A DNA stretch of 64,000 nucleotides from Siphonodentalium dalli (lineage: Eukaryota; Mollusca; Scaphopoda; Gadilida; Siphonodentaliidae). The notes under the pieces were generated by a model. It did no database searches and was not told the origin of the DNA. It saw nothing but the letters and a program-made list of their open reading frames with translations. Position numbers and translations under genes: made by a program. Below are positions 13,170-23,930 of the stretch, piece after piece. Numbering within the stretch: the stretch's first letter is position 1; every line of letters starts with the position of its first letter. Location: positions 40,710,194 to 40,774,193 of the forward strand of contig CP136069.1 in assembly GCA_032622095.1 (NCBI GenBank). Direction: 5' to 3'.

Positions 13170-14130
13170 TAGTCCCAGGTTAAACTGAATGCTACCGATA
13201 CTCAGTTTGGCTTTAAATCCAGACACTCTACCGACTGATGCGTATTCGATCTCAATCAGACTATACGATACCAGTAAGAATGCTTCAAATGCTTTTGACC
13301 ATGTGAATCATTGAAAACTGTTGTTCTAGCTTATAGACTGAGACGTTTCTTCTTTCTTCATAAAACTTATTGATGATCGGTTCAAGAACCCAACTTTGAC
13401 TGTGCGTTGTGGGACTTCGGATTCCTCTTTCTTGTGTTCTTGCAGTGGAGTTAGACATGGGGTTTACTCATTCCTAATTTATTTAACGTTTACGTGTATG
13501 GGATCTCACGAGAACTGAACAAGACAGACACCGGGTATGTTGTCGACGGTCATTGGCTTAATCTTTTGAGTTATGCAGATGATATGAGTTTAATTTATCC
13601 TTGCCCGGCGGGACTGCGCCGTCACTTAAATGTTTGTGATGCTCAATCCGCCAACATAAACCTTGATTACTACACTGCAAAAAAAAATTGTATTGGCGTT
13701 TCTACCCAGATATCTTGATAACAAAAACTTAGCAAGGATAGCTTTGAACGGAGATGTGATGAAGTTCATCCCCTGCTGTAAATATATCGGACATAGTTAT
13801 TTGACCAACGAATTATCGAACAACGTCGATATACAGGGACAATAGAGGGCTATCTGTGTGAGCGATAACAGTGAACTACGAACATTATCTAGATTTTCAT
13901 CACCAGTTAAATTTTCCTATTTCAAAGATTTGTGTATCCGCTCTACTGTGCTCATATCTGGACTACTTATACTACAAAGAATGTGAATAAGTTATCGGTC
14001 TGCTACACCGATGCCCACTTAATGTTAATGAAATATAATATATCATGCACTGCAAGTGGGATATTTGTGTCTGACCACACACTATCGATGTTGATGTTAA
14101 GGCGTAAGCATGTGTTAGTTCTCTCGCGAT
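13170..14130 (+). pseudogene. Decayed non-LTR retrotransposon reverse transcriptase
   Basis: Broken frames on the plus strand spell a LINE reverse transcriptase in order: TQFGFKSRHST, SNAFDHVNH (the ASKAFDxVxH motif), TLTVRCG, SGVRHG (from GVRQG), SYADDMSLIYP (catalytic YADD, near 13,573), then a C-terminal part SASG-like (SCTASGIFV, near 14,045) and a final LMLRRK. The longest surviving frame is 13,494-13,718. Frame changes lie near 13,480, 13,690 and 13,850, and there are internal stops. No endonuclease domain or 3' tail is seen. The clade is uncertain. The fragment lies inside the putative receptor intron. Confidence 0.82.
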
Positions 14131-15076
14131 AAAATCAAACAGCTGCAATTGTATAATATCATCTATTAATAACTCTGATTTGAAATTTACCTCTCAACTA
14201 TTCAGAAACTGGAATATTATAATATATACCTATTATGACATAATTAATTATTTATATATTACTATAATTTGTAATACGCTATGGACTGAAATAAAATATA
14301 GTATAGTATTACATGCACACCCCTTTAAATGAATGTAGCATGTAGGTCGTTCCAATGCATACTTGTATAACTGAATGGGATAATCAATACTCAGTAAAGA
14401 AAGATTTAAAGGTGGATTATCTCTTCCGCAACATGATATATATAGTTTCCTAGGTATGAAATGATAAATATGAATCGAAGACCCCTGTCCGAAAACGCGT
14501 CTATCAATTAATATTGATTTGATTTCGATTTTTTTGTTCGTATAAAATAACTGTGTCGTTCAATAATGGTCCCGGATATTCACGACCGTCTTTTTTATTT
14601 ACGTATATTGGATATTTTAAGTTGATTGTATTCATTGAAAATAAGCACATGGTACACTCTAGGTAGTGTTTACTCATGCGTACATAATATTACAATAGAT
14701 ATACAATCAATTGGAGACATTTTGCGAACATTCGGTCGGAGCACCACGCTGGAAGCCTCTATCTAAAAGTTCTATTTATACTAAATTTATAGAGCAAAGA
14801 ATTGTTCCATTAATTGAATAAAATAATATCGAAATAAAATCAATATTAACTGATAAAACGTTTCCGGGCAGGGATTTCAACCTCATGCGTATTATTTCAT
14901 ACCCAGGGAACTATCTAAAATTGTTATTTAAATAGATAATCCATCTTTAAATATACTTGTTCTTTTTTGCCAAGTGGGTACGATCACAGGGGTTTGTCAG
15001 AATGATAGTAAATAACAAATATAAGAGATATATAGATATATATAGATATATAAGTAATAAATAAAGAATAGGGATG
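14131..15076. other. No gene seen; AT-rich intronic sequence
   Basis: Very AT-rich sequence with short ATAT runs and no ORF or repeat ends that I can define. A short tatatagatata tract sits near 15,030. Confidence 0.5.
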
Positions 15077-15799
15077 CAACTAGGGGATTAGCGATTTACG
15101 TCATTTTTGTTTTGTTTTTTTTTGTATCACGAAATTTAGAAACGTGAAAAAACGTTCCGCTCGTGGCACTCTCGATATTCATTGCTATTATGACTGTTAT
15201 ACATCAACGTGACCGCTGTGATTTACATTTAGCATGACATTGGCAATATCACCTTATGTTCTCTTTATATCACCGCAACGCCAGGTTTCCTTTTCGAACC
15301 GTCCGCTGATTTCGTGGACACGCGACCATGTACATCCGTTGTAATTAGTTGGCGGTGTCGGGCAAAAATGTACACATATAATAAAAGGGCCGAGGAATCT
15401 GTGCCGTTTGCATCGTGCTGTCCGAATATTTCCAGGGCATGTTAATGTTAGTAACGATGTAACATTTAAAAGATTTAGGTAGAAATATTCGGACCACTGC
15501 TGCAAACAACTTCGTCCAAGAGTTGATCAAGTTTTACTGGACACCGTGTCCAGCAGCGTGTCACAGAGGGCAGCCAACGCTTCGAAAATGAAACCTGCCG
15601 TTGCGGTGATATAAAGAGAAAATAGGTGATGTAGTCAATGCGAAGTTGAATTTCAGCCACATGCGGTCATATTGATGTATAGTAGTCATAATAGCAATCT
15701 GTCTGAAGATCGCTACAATCGATAATGTTTTGGCTTTCCTATTTTCGAGGCAAAAACTTTATAAATAAACATTTGTAGGTCAAATCACTAATCCCCTTG
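15077..15799. mobile_element. Long fold-back (palindromic) element, ~723 bp
   Basis: The two halves are imperfect reverse complements over most of their length. Left landmarks (taggggattagcgattta near 15,081; attgctattatgactg near 15,182; tctctttatatcaccgcaac near 15,261; gtccgaatatttc near 15,420) recur inverted at the right (ending 15,799; about 15,690; 15,610; 15,490). The termini are CAACTAGGGG and, inverted, CAAGGGG. The TIR length and CA-rich ends suggest a hAT-like fold-back MITE, but I find no clean target-site duplication. The overlapping minus-strand ORFs at 15,254-15,660 are by-products of the palindrome. Confidence 0.72.
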
Positions 15800-15898
15800 C
15801 TTCATTCCTTGTGTTTTATTTGTATTTATTATTACTTATTTTGTATTATTATTATTTATTATCATTCTCACAAACTCCTGTGGTACGATAGATAAAAC

Positions 15899-16372
15899 CA
15901 CAGGCCTTCTAAAAAGTGAGTGATAAATAATTAAAATACAATTTTAATTAACATTTACCTATAAGTAGATACAGGTATGAATCAAACAATGTCAGCCATA
16001 TTCTTCTCCCTGCTCAGTACTGGCAACTGGTCATTTTACAGTTTACAAGTCCTGTGTCCATCTCGACACTTCCCGTGGTGGGCAGGAAGTAGTGAGTGGA
16101 CACAATTTACTGGCCAGTTATATAAACAAAGGATTTAATATTGTTGACAGTTGACATCGCCAGTGATCACTTCCTGTGGTCAGTTAGCTATTTCCTGTGA
16201 AGAGTTAAACTGGACATATCACTTGTACACTTTAAAATGACCATTTGCCAGTACTGATCAGGGAGAAGGATATGGCTGACATTGTTTGATTCATACCTGT
16301 ATCCACTTATAGGTAAATATTAATTAAAATTGTATTTTAATTATTTATCACTCACTGTTTAGAAGGCCTGTG
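15899..16372. mobile_element. hAT-like MITE with ~150 bp inverted repeats
   Basis: 474 bp with terminal inverted repeats starting CACAGGCCTTCTAAA at both ends, matching inward for about 150 bp (through the shared gtcagccata and ccagtactg boxes). Flanking 8-mers are gataaaac at 15,891-15,898 and gctaaaac at 16,373-16,380, a 7-of-8 target-site duplication. Ends starting CA(C/G)G and 8 bp duplications are typical of hAT elements. Non-coding. It lies 58 bp upstream of the exon at 16,430. Confidence 0.85.
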
Positions 16373-16429
16373 GCTAAAACGATATTATTGTGTACGGCCT
16401 CGCTAACTTGATTTACCCTTCCTCTACAG

Positions 16430-16599
16430 TATCTCCTGATGCGGATGTTCATATATTCGATGTTTCTGAAGAGTCAATGTTACGGAAGAGCTTGTTGGGT
16501 AATGCTGCACGTGGCGTGAGTTTGTACGAAAAGTCTATACGCCCAACAGGAGTAGTCAGCGTCGATGTCAAATTCTACCCACTGTCGCTGAATTCACTG
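16430..16599 (+). CDS. Exon of a nicotinic-receptor-like Cys-loop channel
   Basis: A 170-nt segment with a strong acceptor (ttacccttcctctacag) and donor (gtgagt at 16,600). It opens in phase 1, closes in phase 0 and has no stop: VSPDADVHIFDVSEES, then SLYEKSIRP, then VVSVDVKFYPLSLNSL. The order (helical start, tyrosine..RP motif, V-x-V beta strand, L-S-L) matches the N-terminal ligand-binding domain of nicotinic acetylcholine receptor subunits, where the conserved pattern is Y..xIRP then VxVxxxxxLxxL. In vertebrate nAChR genes the equivalent exon 2 is roughly 140-155 nt and is followed by a 45-nt phase-0 exon; a 45-nt phase-0 exon candidate follows at 28,345. Such channels are pentameric ion channels of the plasma membrane. 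Ligand and ion selectivity cannot be judged from this piece. The frame also reads through the donor to 16,686. Confidence 0.6.
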
Positions 16600-18934
16600 G
16601 TGAGTGTAGACCATGCCACGAATCACTACTTTAGCTTCGCCCGTAGAGATCATATTCCACCAGTACAAAACCTTGGAACTTTTTGATGTTGTAACATGGA
16701 AGTGCATAATATTGAACAAACAATGCAGGTAATATATGTCTCAGTTATTACTTGTCCCTTTATAATGTACATCATTGTAGTTGTAGGTCCCAACTCGAAA
16801 TTGCACGATGTATTGGTGACTGTGAGCGAATTTGCTTTGCGTCGCTTACAATTATGGAATTTCCCCCGAGTAATTAATTCAATGTTTTTCATTGCGATAT
16901 CCGCTCACAAAAGTCGCAAAAAAATGCAATCTCGATCTGGGACAACACCCTAATTTGATTTAGAATAATTGTGAATAATAACAAAGAAATGTATTCCCAC
17001 ACTTGTTTATTTAATGTCATAATCACTGTGTAGGAACTGTTACATCGGAAGTCGTTCTATCGCCGGTATTGTGATGGTTCTTGCCTGATTTGTTACGGTT
17101 CCTGATGATTGAAAATAATCATTTTTGTGACAAAATCACAGCATAATTATAGATATCTTGAATATATTAAACTTTCCTGAATGAACAGAGGCTGCAGAAG
17201 TGCCGTTTTATCGAAACCTGAACTCTAGACCACAATTAACTCGGTATTAGCGAGTTAACGCTTAAATATCAATATGTTAGCACTGAAAATCAAGCCAAGT
17301 GGACGCAATTTCTTTGTTTTTCGTGGCGTATAAAATATGAAACGCATTCTGAAGACAAACACTGACTATAAAGTGTACCCGTGTTATTCTTTTGTAAAAT
17401 AGCTGAGAAAGTATCCCGATAGGGGTTGATAATTGGGAGCTGTGAGTGTGACCTCGTAATCAACACGGGTGCGTGTTACGGTTCTATTTCAAACCGATCA
17501 TGGCTGTGACGGTTCTGTCCATGATATTTATTCGAACGATTTCTGCACTTGGGTCCGAAAATCGTCTTGTGTATTTGACATTTTAAACCAGATAATGACT
17601 GTAGCTTATGTAATTTGCATAATAGAACAGGTATATTAAGAAATAACACAATAAATACCTAATACGGGAGAATAAGTGACATTAATAGGCAGAAATAAAA
17701 TATTGAAAGTCCCGATGAGTATAGTATCATAATCATGCCCGCCTATATAAATGACCAATGGGGGTAATATAAATCTACTCTCAGGAGAATATGAGATGTT
17801 ATATTCATTTACTTAATCTGGGCATTATTGAAAGATCCAGGTGTGACAATATGTCAATGCCAGCGCCATCATATTTCCTCCTCTGAAGTCCGCCTGAGGG
17901 ACATTTACACATGTTTGTCGCCCAGACATGAATATAACTTATGAAATCACGTTCAACTGAATCATTGATAGGTTATGACGTGATTGGGTGGTGGGGGGAT
18001 TTGGAGAGGGGTGCTTAATTGGTGTCTATCCCCAACTTTTGTCAAAATGTTCAACAGTTACAAATTTCTTATCTTACAATAGATTGGTTTGAAATTTAAC
18101 ACCAACAATATGTTGAAATTGTTCTCTTAATTTGATTTGACAACAATTTAATAGTGGGGATTTTGTCGTTTTTAGACTAACATTTGCATACTTTCCTACA
18201 CTTTAAACATGTAATCAACCATATTTGACATATACAAATGGACACCTCTTCTTTAGAGTTGATCCAAATCTCATGATGGGTGGACATGAAGTAGGGAGCA
18301 GGTGTGATCTAGTTTTCTATATCACATTTACCCCCCCCCCCCCCCATTGGCAAGAAACTGGTTTAATGGACAAATAATCTAATTCCATTGAATTAATATG
18401 CTTTGTATTAAATAATGTATGCTCTTTTGCTAAATAAATCATCTCTCTCTCCATCTGTTGGGAACATTTCCAATCTTGTGGGGGTGGGGGCACCAGGTTG
18501 GAAACTTCCAACACTTGGGAATCTTGAAGCCAGTCTAGATGTTTTTTCAATTTTCAGGTTCAGATATCCACATTTTCTCACTGGGCCCATGTATCCTGAG
18601 TTTCTCCCCCGGTCTGCATGGTGGCCAATCAAAGGCTACTGATTAATTCACTTGAGAATGGTATACAATCTAGAGCTATAATGTGTCATGCAGTTGGGGA
18701 AAACCAAAGCCCAGGCATTGTGCATGAGTTTGGTCTGTTTCAAGGGGATGGTGCGTTGGATATTCCAAGGTGGACGCCCCAACATTGGATACCCTCCAGC
18801 CCACGTCCCTGCTCACTTGACACGTTAGTAGCGAGGAATAATAATGTGCCTTATAATAGCCAGGTTCAGACACCCAGAATACTAATTTTTAATGATTTAT
18901 TTGTATGAATGTTTAGCTAATAATTCAAACAATC
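16600..18934. other. Probable intron; no gene recognised
   Basis: Holds no ORF that I recognise. The plus-strand ORF at 18,415-18,642 and its neighbours show no family motif. A pure C tract lies at about 18,330-18,346. About 17,015-17,150 is a copy of a repeat that recurs inverted at 27,625-27,750 and 41,530-41,655. Confidence 0.45.
17015..17150 (+). repeat. Interspersed repeat, inverted partner at 27.6 kb
   Basis: The stretch around ggaactgttacatcggaag matches the reverse complement of 27,625-27,750 over about 110 bp with a few changes, and again the duplicate at 41,530. The sequence around the match differs, so it is a dispersed family rather than part of the 13 kb duplication. Type unknown. 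Confidence 0.65.
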
Positions 18935-19233
18935 TGTTACTGCATGTTGAAATTAATAGCTGAGCATTCCTACAAATGAATCAATAGGATCCAAGTCGCT
19001 GCTCTTTATAGCACATTTAGTCACCAAAGGATTAACATCCATATAATAATATTTGTAACTGCATGATTCTTTTCTCTTTTTTATATGTTACTGCTTGTTG
19101 AACTTAATAGCTAAGCATTCCTACAAATTAATCAGTAGGATTCAAGTCAATTCTCATTACAGCGCATTTAGTAACCAAAGGTTTAACATCCATATAATAA
19201 TATTCGTAACTGTAGGATTCTTTGCTTTTTTAT
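18935..19233. repeat. Two-copy tandem repeat, ~151 bp
   Basis: Unit 1 begins tgttactgcatgttgaa at 18,935 and unit 2 begins tgttactgcttgttgaa at 19,086. They align to about 19,233 with roughly 10-15% difference. Non-coding; the 62-codon ORF at 19,095 lies within unit 2. Confidence 0.8.
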
Positions 19234-19492
19234 ATCTTCTATTAAAAAATCAGAGATCCCTTGTCAAACTAAAATATGATTGAATGGAAGATTATCGTGC
19301 TTGTATATGCTTTAATAGCTACATATTCTAGAATTCTAGAATTTAACCTAGATAAGCAGCATCCAGCAAGCGGATGCCCGACATAAACTTCATAAACTGC
19401 GTAATCAGAATATTGTATGGGTGTCAACGAACTTTTAACGTCTTATTTTTGGCTTTTTGTTGAGTAAAATACGTCAACGAAAATAGACAACA

Positions 19493-20044
19493 CTAGCCGA
19501 TGTGCCGCCTCTTCGTCCGGGCTATTTAGGGATTTTTTTGTGATCGTCTCCGCCTGGGCAAACTATTGTTCGATCGGCCCGGAAACATGCCTATATGAGC
19601 GAATATGGTCAAGGTCAAGGGCATCGTTGCACGTGAAATTGGACCCACCATATTGTTCCCGGGATCAAAGTAGGCCTACATTATACCAAATTTGAGTCGG
19701 ATCGGTCGAGGTCCAGAAACATGCCTATATGAGCGTATATGAGCGAGGTCAAGTTCAAGGACACGGTCGCAAGTGAAATTGGACCCGCCCATATTGTTCC
19801 CGTGATTAAAGTAGAACCAGCTACCAAATTTTAGTGGGATCGGTCGAGGTCCAGAAACATGCCTATATGAGCGTATTTGAGCGAGGTCAAGTACACGGAC
19901 GCACGTGAAATTGGACCCGCCCATATTGTTCCCAGGATCAAAGTAGGCCTACACACCAATTTGAGTCGGATCGGTTGAGCAGTTTTTCCGAGTCTATAAC
20001 ACAAATACATACATACAGACAGAAGTTCCAAAATATATAATAGA
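19493..20044 (-). mobile_element. Helitron array unit 1 (552 bp)
   Basis: On the minus strand it starts TCTATTATATATTTTGG at 20,044 and ends with a GC-rich hairpin region and CTAG at 19,496-19,493, followed by T. The interior holds about three ~120 bp tandem modules containing catgcctatatgagcg and a gtcggatcggtcgaggt core. Its 5' end abuts the 3' CTAG of unit 2 with no base between. Non-coding. Confidence 0.8.
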
Positions 20045-20420
20045 CTAGCCGATGAGCCCGACGTTGTCCGGGATATTCAAAAACCAAATTTCAAGTCGAT
20101 AGCTCCACCCGTTTCTGAGATCTGGTCTGCGCATGCGCGAAGCTGGCGTCGCTCGGGCTCGGCGACCCGATAAAATTCGTATCCGGGGCAAGATACATTC
20201 ACATAGCAAATTTCAAGTCGATAGCTCCACCCGTTTCCGAGATCTCGTCTGCGCATGCGCTGCACGGGCGTCGCACGGGCTCGCCAATACGACGTTTACG
20301 ACCGCTTGGTCAAACTACACACACGTACCAAGTTTCGTCCCGATCGGTCGAGAATCGTAGATTTGTATTAATGACATACATACATACAGACAGACAGAGG
20401 TCTTCAAAATATATAGGAGA
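20045..20420 (-). mobile_element. Helitron array unit 2 (376 bp)
   Basis: Minus-strand 5' TCTCCTATATATTTTGAAG at 20,420; 3' hairpin cccggacaacgtcggg and CTAG at 20,048-20,045. It carries two ~122 bp modules, each with the palindrome TGCGCATGCGC (20,128 and 20,250) and a shared aaatttcaagtcgatagc box. It directly adjoins units 1 and 3. Confidence 0.82.
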
Positions 20421-20996
20421 CTAGCCGATGAGCCCGACGTTGTCCGGGCTATTCAAAAAACAAATTTCAAGTCGATAGCTCTACCCGTTTCCGAGATCTG
20501 GTCTGAGCATGCGCGAAGCTGGCGTCGCATTCAAAAACCAAATTTCAAGTCGATAGCTCCACCCGTTTCCGAGATCTCGTCTGCGCATGCGCGAAGCTGG
20601 CGTCGCACTGGCTCGGCGACCCGATAAAATTCGTATCCGGGGCAAGATACATTCACATACCAAATTTCAAGTCGATAGCTCCACCCGTTTCCGAGATCTG
20701 GTCTGCGCATGCGCCAAGTTGGCGTCGCACGGACTCGGCGACCCGATAAAATTCGTATCCGGGGCAAGACACATTCACATACCAAATTTCAAGTCGATAG
20801 CTCCACCCGTTGCCGATATCTCGTCTGCGCATGCGCGAAGCGGGCGCCGCACGGGCTCGCCAATACGACAACGTTCACCGCCTGGTCAAACTACACACAC
20901 GTACCAAGTTTCGTCCCGATCGGTCGAGAATCGTAGATTTGTATTAATGACAGACAAACATACATACAGACAGAGGTCTTCAAAATATATATGAGA
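20421..20996 (-). mobile_element. Helitron array unit 3 (576 bp)
   Basis: Same ends as unit 2 (5' at 20,996, CTAG at 20,424-20,421). Four or more ~122 bp modules with TGCGCATGCGC at 20,582, 20,704 and 20,825 and a mutated version near 20,506. The 84-135 codon ORFs here, rich in RARRPDKIRIRGK, are readings of the tandem module in several frames and strands and are not genes. Confidence 0.82.
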
Positions 20997-21135
20997 CTAG
21001 CCGATGAGCCCGACGTTGTCCGGGCTATTCAAAAACCAAATTTCAAGTCGATAGCTCCACCCGTTTCCGAGATCTCGTCTGCGCATGCGCTGCACGGGCG
21101 TCGCACGAGATCGCCAATACGACAAGGACGACCGC
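20997..21135 (-). mobile_element. Helitron array unit 4, 5'-truncated
   Basis: The 3' end (CTAG, hairpin) and one module with TGCGCATGCGC at 21,080 are present. The similarity stops at about 21,135 and no 5' TC end follows, so the unit is truncated or interrupted. The 280 bp after it looks unique. Confidence 0.7.
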
Positions 21136-21414
21136 CGTATATCTCTCTGCACGTTGCGTTTGCGTAAATACGAAATTGTGAGTGTTGGTTTGTAACCGGG
21201 TTTTCTGAGAAGCATTATGCCTATATCCACACTAACTACCCCTCCCCCCCTAAGCCCTGACATAAGTGTCATACATACTATAACAATGATGTTGTAAGAG
21301 TACTATGGCATCCAATAAATCTCCCCGCATAGGAAACCACTCAAAATTATTGTTCCCGTATATCTCTATGCAGATGCTAATAACGTTGAATGGTAAACAG
21401 ACGCTCTTTAAAGC

Positions 21415-21630
21415 GATGCGTCAAAAACAAACGCTCATTAAATTATGACTTGATTAACCACCGCGGTGCCGATTGCGGTGATTTAGGAAGGGAGAAACGG
21501 TGCTCTGAGCTTCTCCAAAACGCGACAACTACGGTATCCGTGGATTTTTACCCTTAGATGGGAAGTTTGAACTCAATCGAGCCAGACGTTTTCGATTCTA
21601 TAAAGTACATATATATACATATATATATAT
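21415..21630 (-). mobile_element. Helitron-module fragment
   Basis: Contains the module gagcttctccaaaacgc, a Ttacccttagatggga box and a tail cgattctataaagtac with ATAC repeats. These recur at 25,100-25,680 and 26,150-26,350. It has no recognisable terminus of its own and runs into the next Helitron. Confidence 0.6.
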
Positions 21631-22243
21631 TCGTCCGGGCTGTTGCCCCTGTGCTTTTCGGCGAATTGCGCGATTTGACCTTGAATTGTCCATTTTGAAG
21701 GTCAAGGTCAGGTGGGGTCACGATTTGACCGGTCCAAAACACTGCCCAGAAAAAGTACCCCGTCGAAATCCATCCGGTTTTACCCGATTTTACCTCGAAT
21801 TGATCATTTTGAAGGTCAAGGTCAGGTCGGGGTCACGACTCGACCCGTCCAAAACACTCAGTGGACAAAGGTAACCCTACGTATCAAATTTCTTCGAAAT
21901 CCCATCAAAATTCGCGATTTGACCTTGAATTGACCGGATTTCAAGGTCAATGTAACGTCGCACGGGCAAGTGATAGGCTCGTGAGACTCCCCATACGAAA
22001 GTATCCCTAGACACTAATTTTCATCGAAACCCCGTGATACTCGGGCGTTTGACCTTGAAATGACCCGATATCAAGGTCAAGGTCACGTCGCACGGGCATA
22101 TTAACAGGCCCATGCCTCTCCCCGACCGAAAGTACCACACATACCAAGTTTCATCGAAATCGGCTCGGCCGTTTTCGAGTCCATCGCGTACACACAGACA
22201 GACAGACACACACACACAGAGATCTTCCAAAATATATACTAGA
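21631..22243 (-). mobile_element. Helitron array unit 5, 3'-truncated
   Basis: The minus-strand 5' end TCTAGTATATATTTTGGAAG at 22,243 abuts the next CTAG. At the left the sequence starts inside the hairpin (tcgtccgggctg at about 21,631), so the CTAG terminus is lost. The interior has repeated TGACCTTGA/TCAAGGTCA modules and an ACAC/GACA tail next to the 5' end. Confidence 0.75.
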
Positions 22244-22785
22244 CTAGCCGATGAGCCCGACGTTGTCCGGGCTATTCAAAAACCAAATTTCAAGTCGATA
22301 GCTCTACCCAGCCCGACGATTTCATTTCGATAGCTCTACCCGTTTCCGAGATCTGGTCTGCGCATGCGCGAAGCTGGCATCGCACGGGCTCGGCGACCCG
22401 ATAAAATTCGTATCCGGGGCAAGATACATTCACATACCAAATTTCAAGTCGATAGCTCCACCCGTTTCCGAGATCTCGTCTGCGCATGCGCGAAGCTGGC
22501 GTCGCACGGGCTCGGCAACCTTATAAAATTCGTATCCGGAGCAAGAAACATTCGCATAGCATGTTTCAAGTCGATAGCTCCACCCGTTTCCGAGATCTCG
22601 TCTGCGCATGCGCGAAGCGGGCGCCGCACGGGCTCGCCAATGCGACAACGTCGACCGCCTGGTCAAATTACACACACGTACCAAGTTTCGTCCCGATCGG
22701 TTGAGAATCGTAGATTTGTATAAATGACAGACAAACAGACAAACAGACAGACAGACAGACAGAGGTCTTCAAAATATATATGAGA
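22244..22785 (-). mobile_element. Helitron array unit 6 (542 bp)
   Basis: Complete ends: CTAG at 22,247-22,244 and 5' TC at 22,785. Modules of ~122 bp with TGCGCATGCGC at 22,359, 22,481 and 22,603, and a GACA microsatellite near the 5' end. Abuts its neighbours on both sides. Confidence 0.82.
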
Positions 22786-23428
22786 CTAGCAGGTGGACCC
22801 GACTTCTTCCGGGCTGTTTCATCTCTGCTTTTCGGCGAATTGCGCGATTTGACCTTGAATTGTCCATTTTGAAGGTCAAGGTCAGGTGGGGTCACGATTT
22901 GACCCGTCCAAAACACTGCCTGGACAAAAGTACCTGACAAAAGTACTCGTCGAAATCCATCCGGTTTTACCCGATTTTACCTCGAATTGATCATTTTGAA
23001 GGTCAAGGTCAGGTCGAGGTCACGATTCGATCCGTCCAAAATACTCAGTGGACAAAAGTAACCCTACGTATCAAATTTCGTCGAAATCCCATAAAAATTC
23101 GCGATTTGACCTCGAATTGACCCGATTTCAAGGTCAAGGTCACGTCGGACGGGCAAACGAATAGGCTTACGACACTGCCCATACGAAAGTATCCCTAGAC
23201 ACAAATTTTCATCGAAATCCCGTGATACTCGGGCGTTTGACCTTAAAATGACCCGATTTCAAGGTCAATGTCACGTCGCGCGGGTAATTTAATAGGCCCA
23301 TGCCACTCCCCGGCCGAAAGTATCCCCACATACCAAGTTTCATCGAAATTGGCTCGGCCGTTTTCGAGTCCATCGCGAACAGACAGACAGACACACACAC
23401 AGACAGATTTCCCAAAATATATACTAGA
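22786..23428 (-). mobile_element. Helitron array unit 7 (643 bp)
   Basis: Complete ends: CTAG at 22,789-22,786, hairpin cccggaagaagtcggg on the minus strand, 5' TC at 23,428. The interior belongs to the TCAAGGTCA subfamily, like units 5 and 26,405-27,058, so two Helitron subfamilies alternate in the array. Confidence 0.82.
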
Positions 23429-23930
23429 CTAGCCGATGAGCCCGACGTTGTCCGGGCTATTAAAAAACCAAATTTCAAGTCGATAGCTCTACCCGTTTCC
23501 GAGATCTGGTCTGCGCATGCGCGAAGCTGGCGTCGCACGGGCTCGGCGACCCGATAAAATTCGTATCCGGGGCAAGATACATTCACATACCAAATTTCAA
23601 GTCGATAACTCCACCCGTTTCCGATATCTCGTCTGCGCATGCGCGAAGCTGGCGTCGCACGGGCTCAGCGACCCGATAAAATTCGTATTCGGGGCAAGAT
23701 ACATTCACATAGCAAATTTCAAGTCGATAGCTCCACCCGTTTCCGAGATCCCGTCTGCGCATGCGCGAAGCGGGCGCCGCACGGGCTCGCCAATACGACA
23801 ACGTCCACCGCCTGGTCAAACTACACACACGTACCAAGTTTCGTCCCGATCGGTCGAGAATCGTAGATTTGTATTAATGACAGACAGACAGACAGACAGA
23901 CAGACAGAGGTCTTCAAAATATATATGAGA
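23429..23930 (-). mobile_element. Helitron array unit 8 (502 bp)
   Basis: Complete ends: CTAG at 23,432-23,429 and 5' TC at 23,930. TGCGCATGCGC modules at 23,512, 23,634 and 23,756 and a GACA tract at about 23,880-23,907. Abuts the next CTAG at 23,931. Confidence 0.82.
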
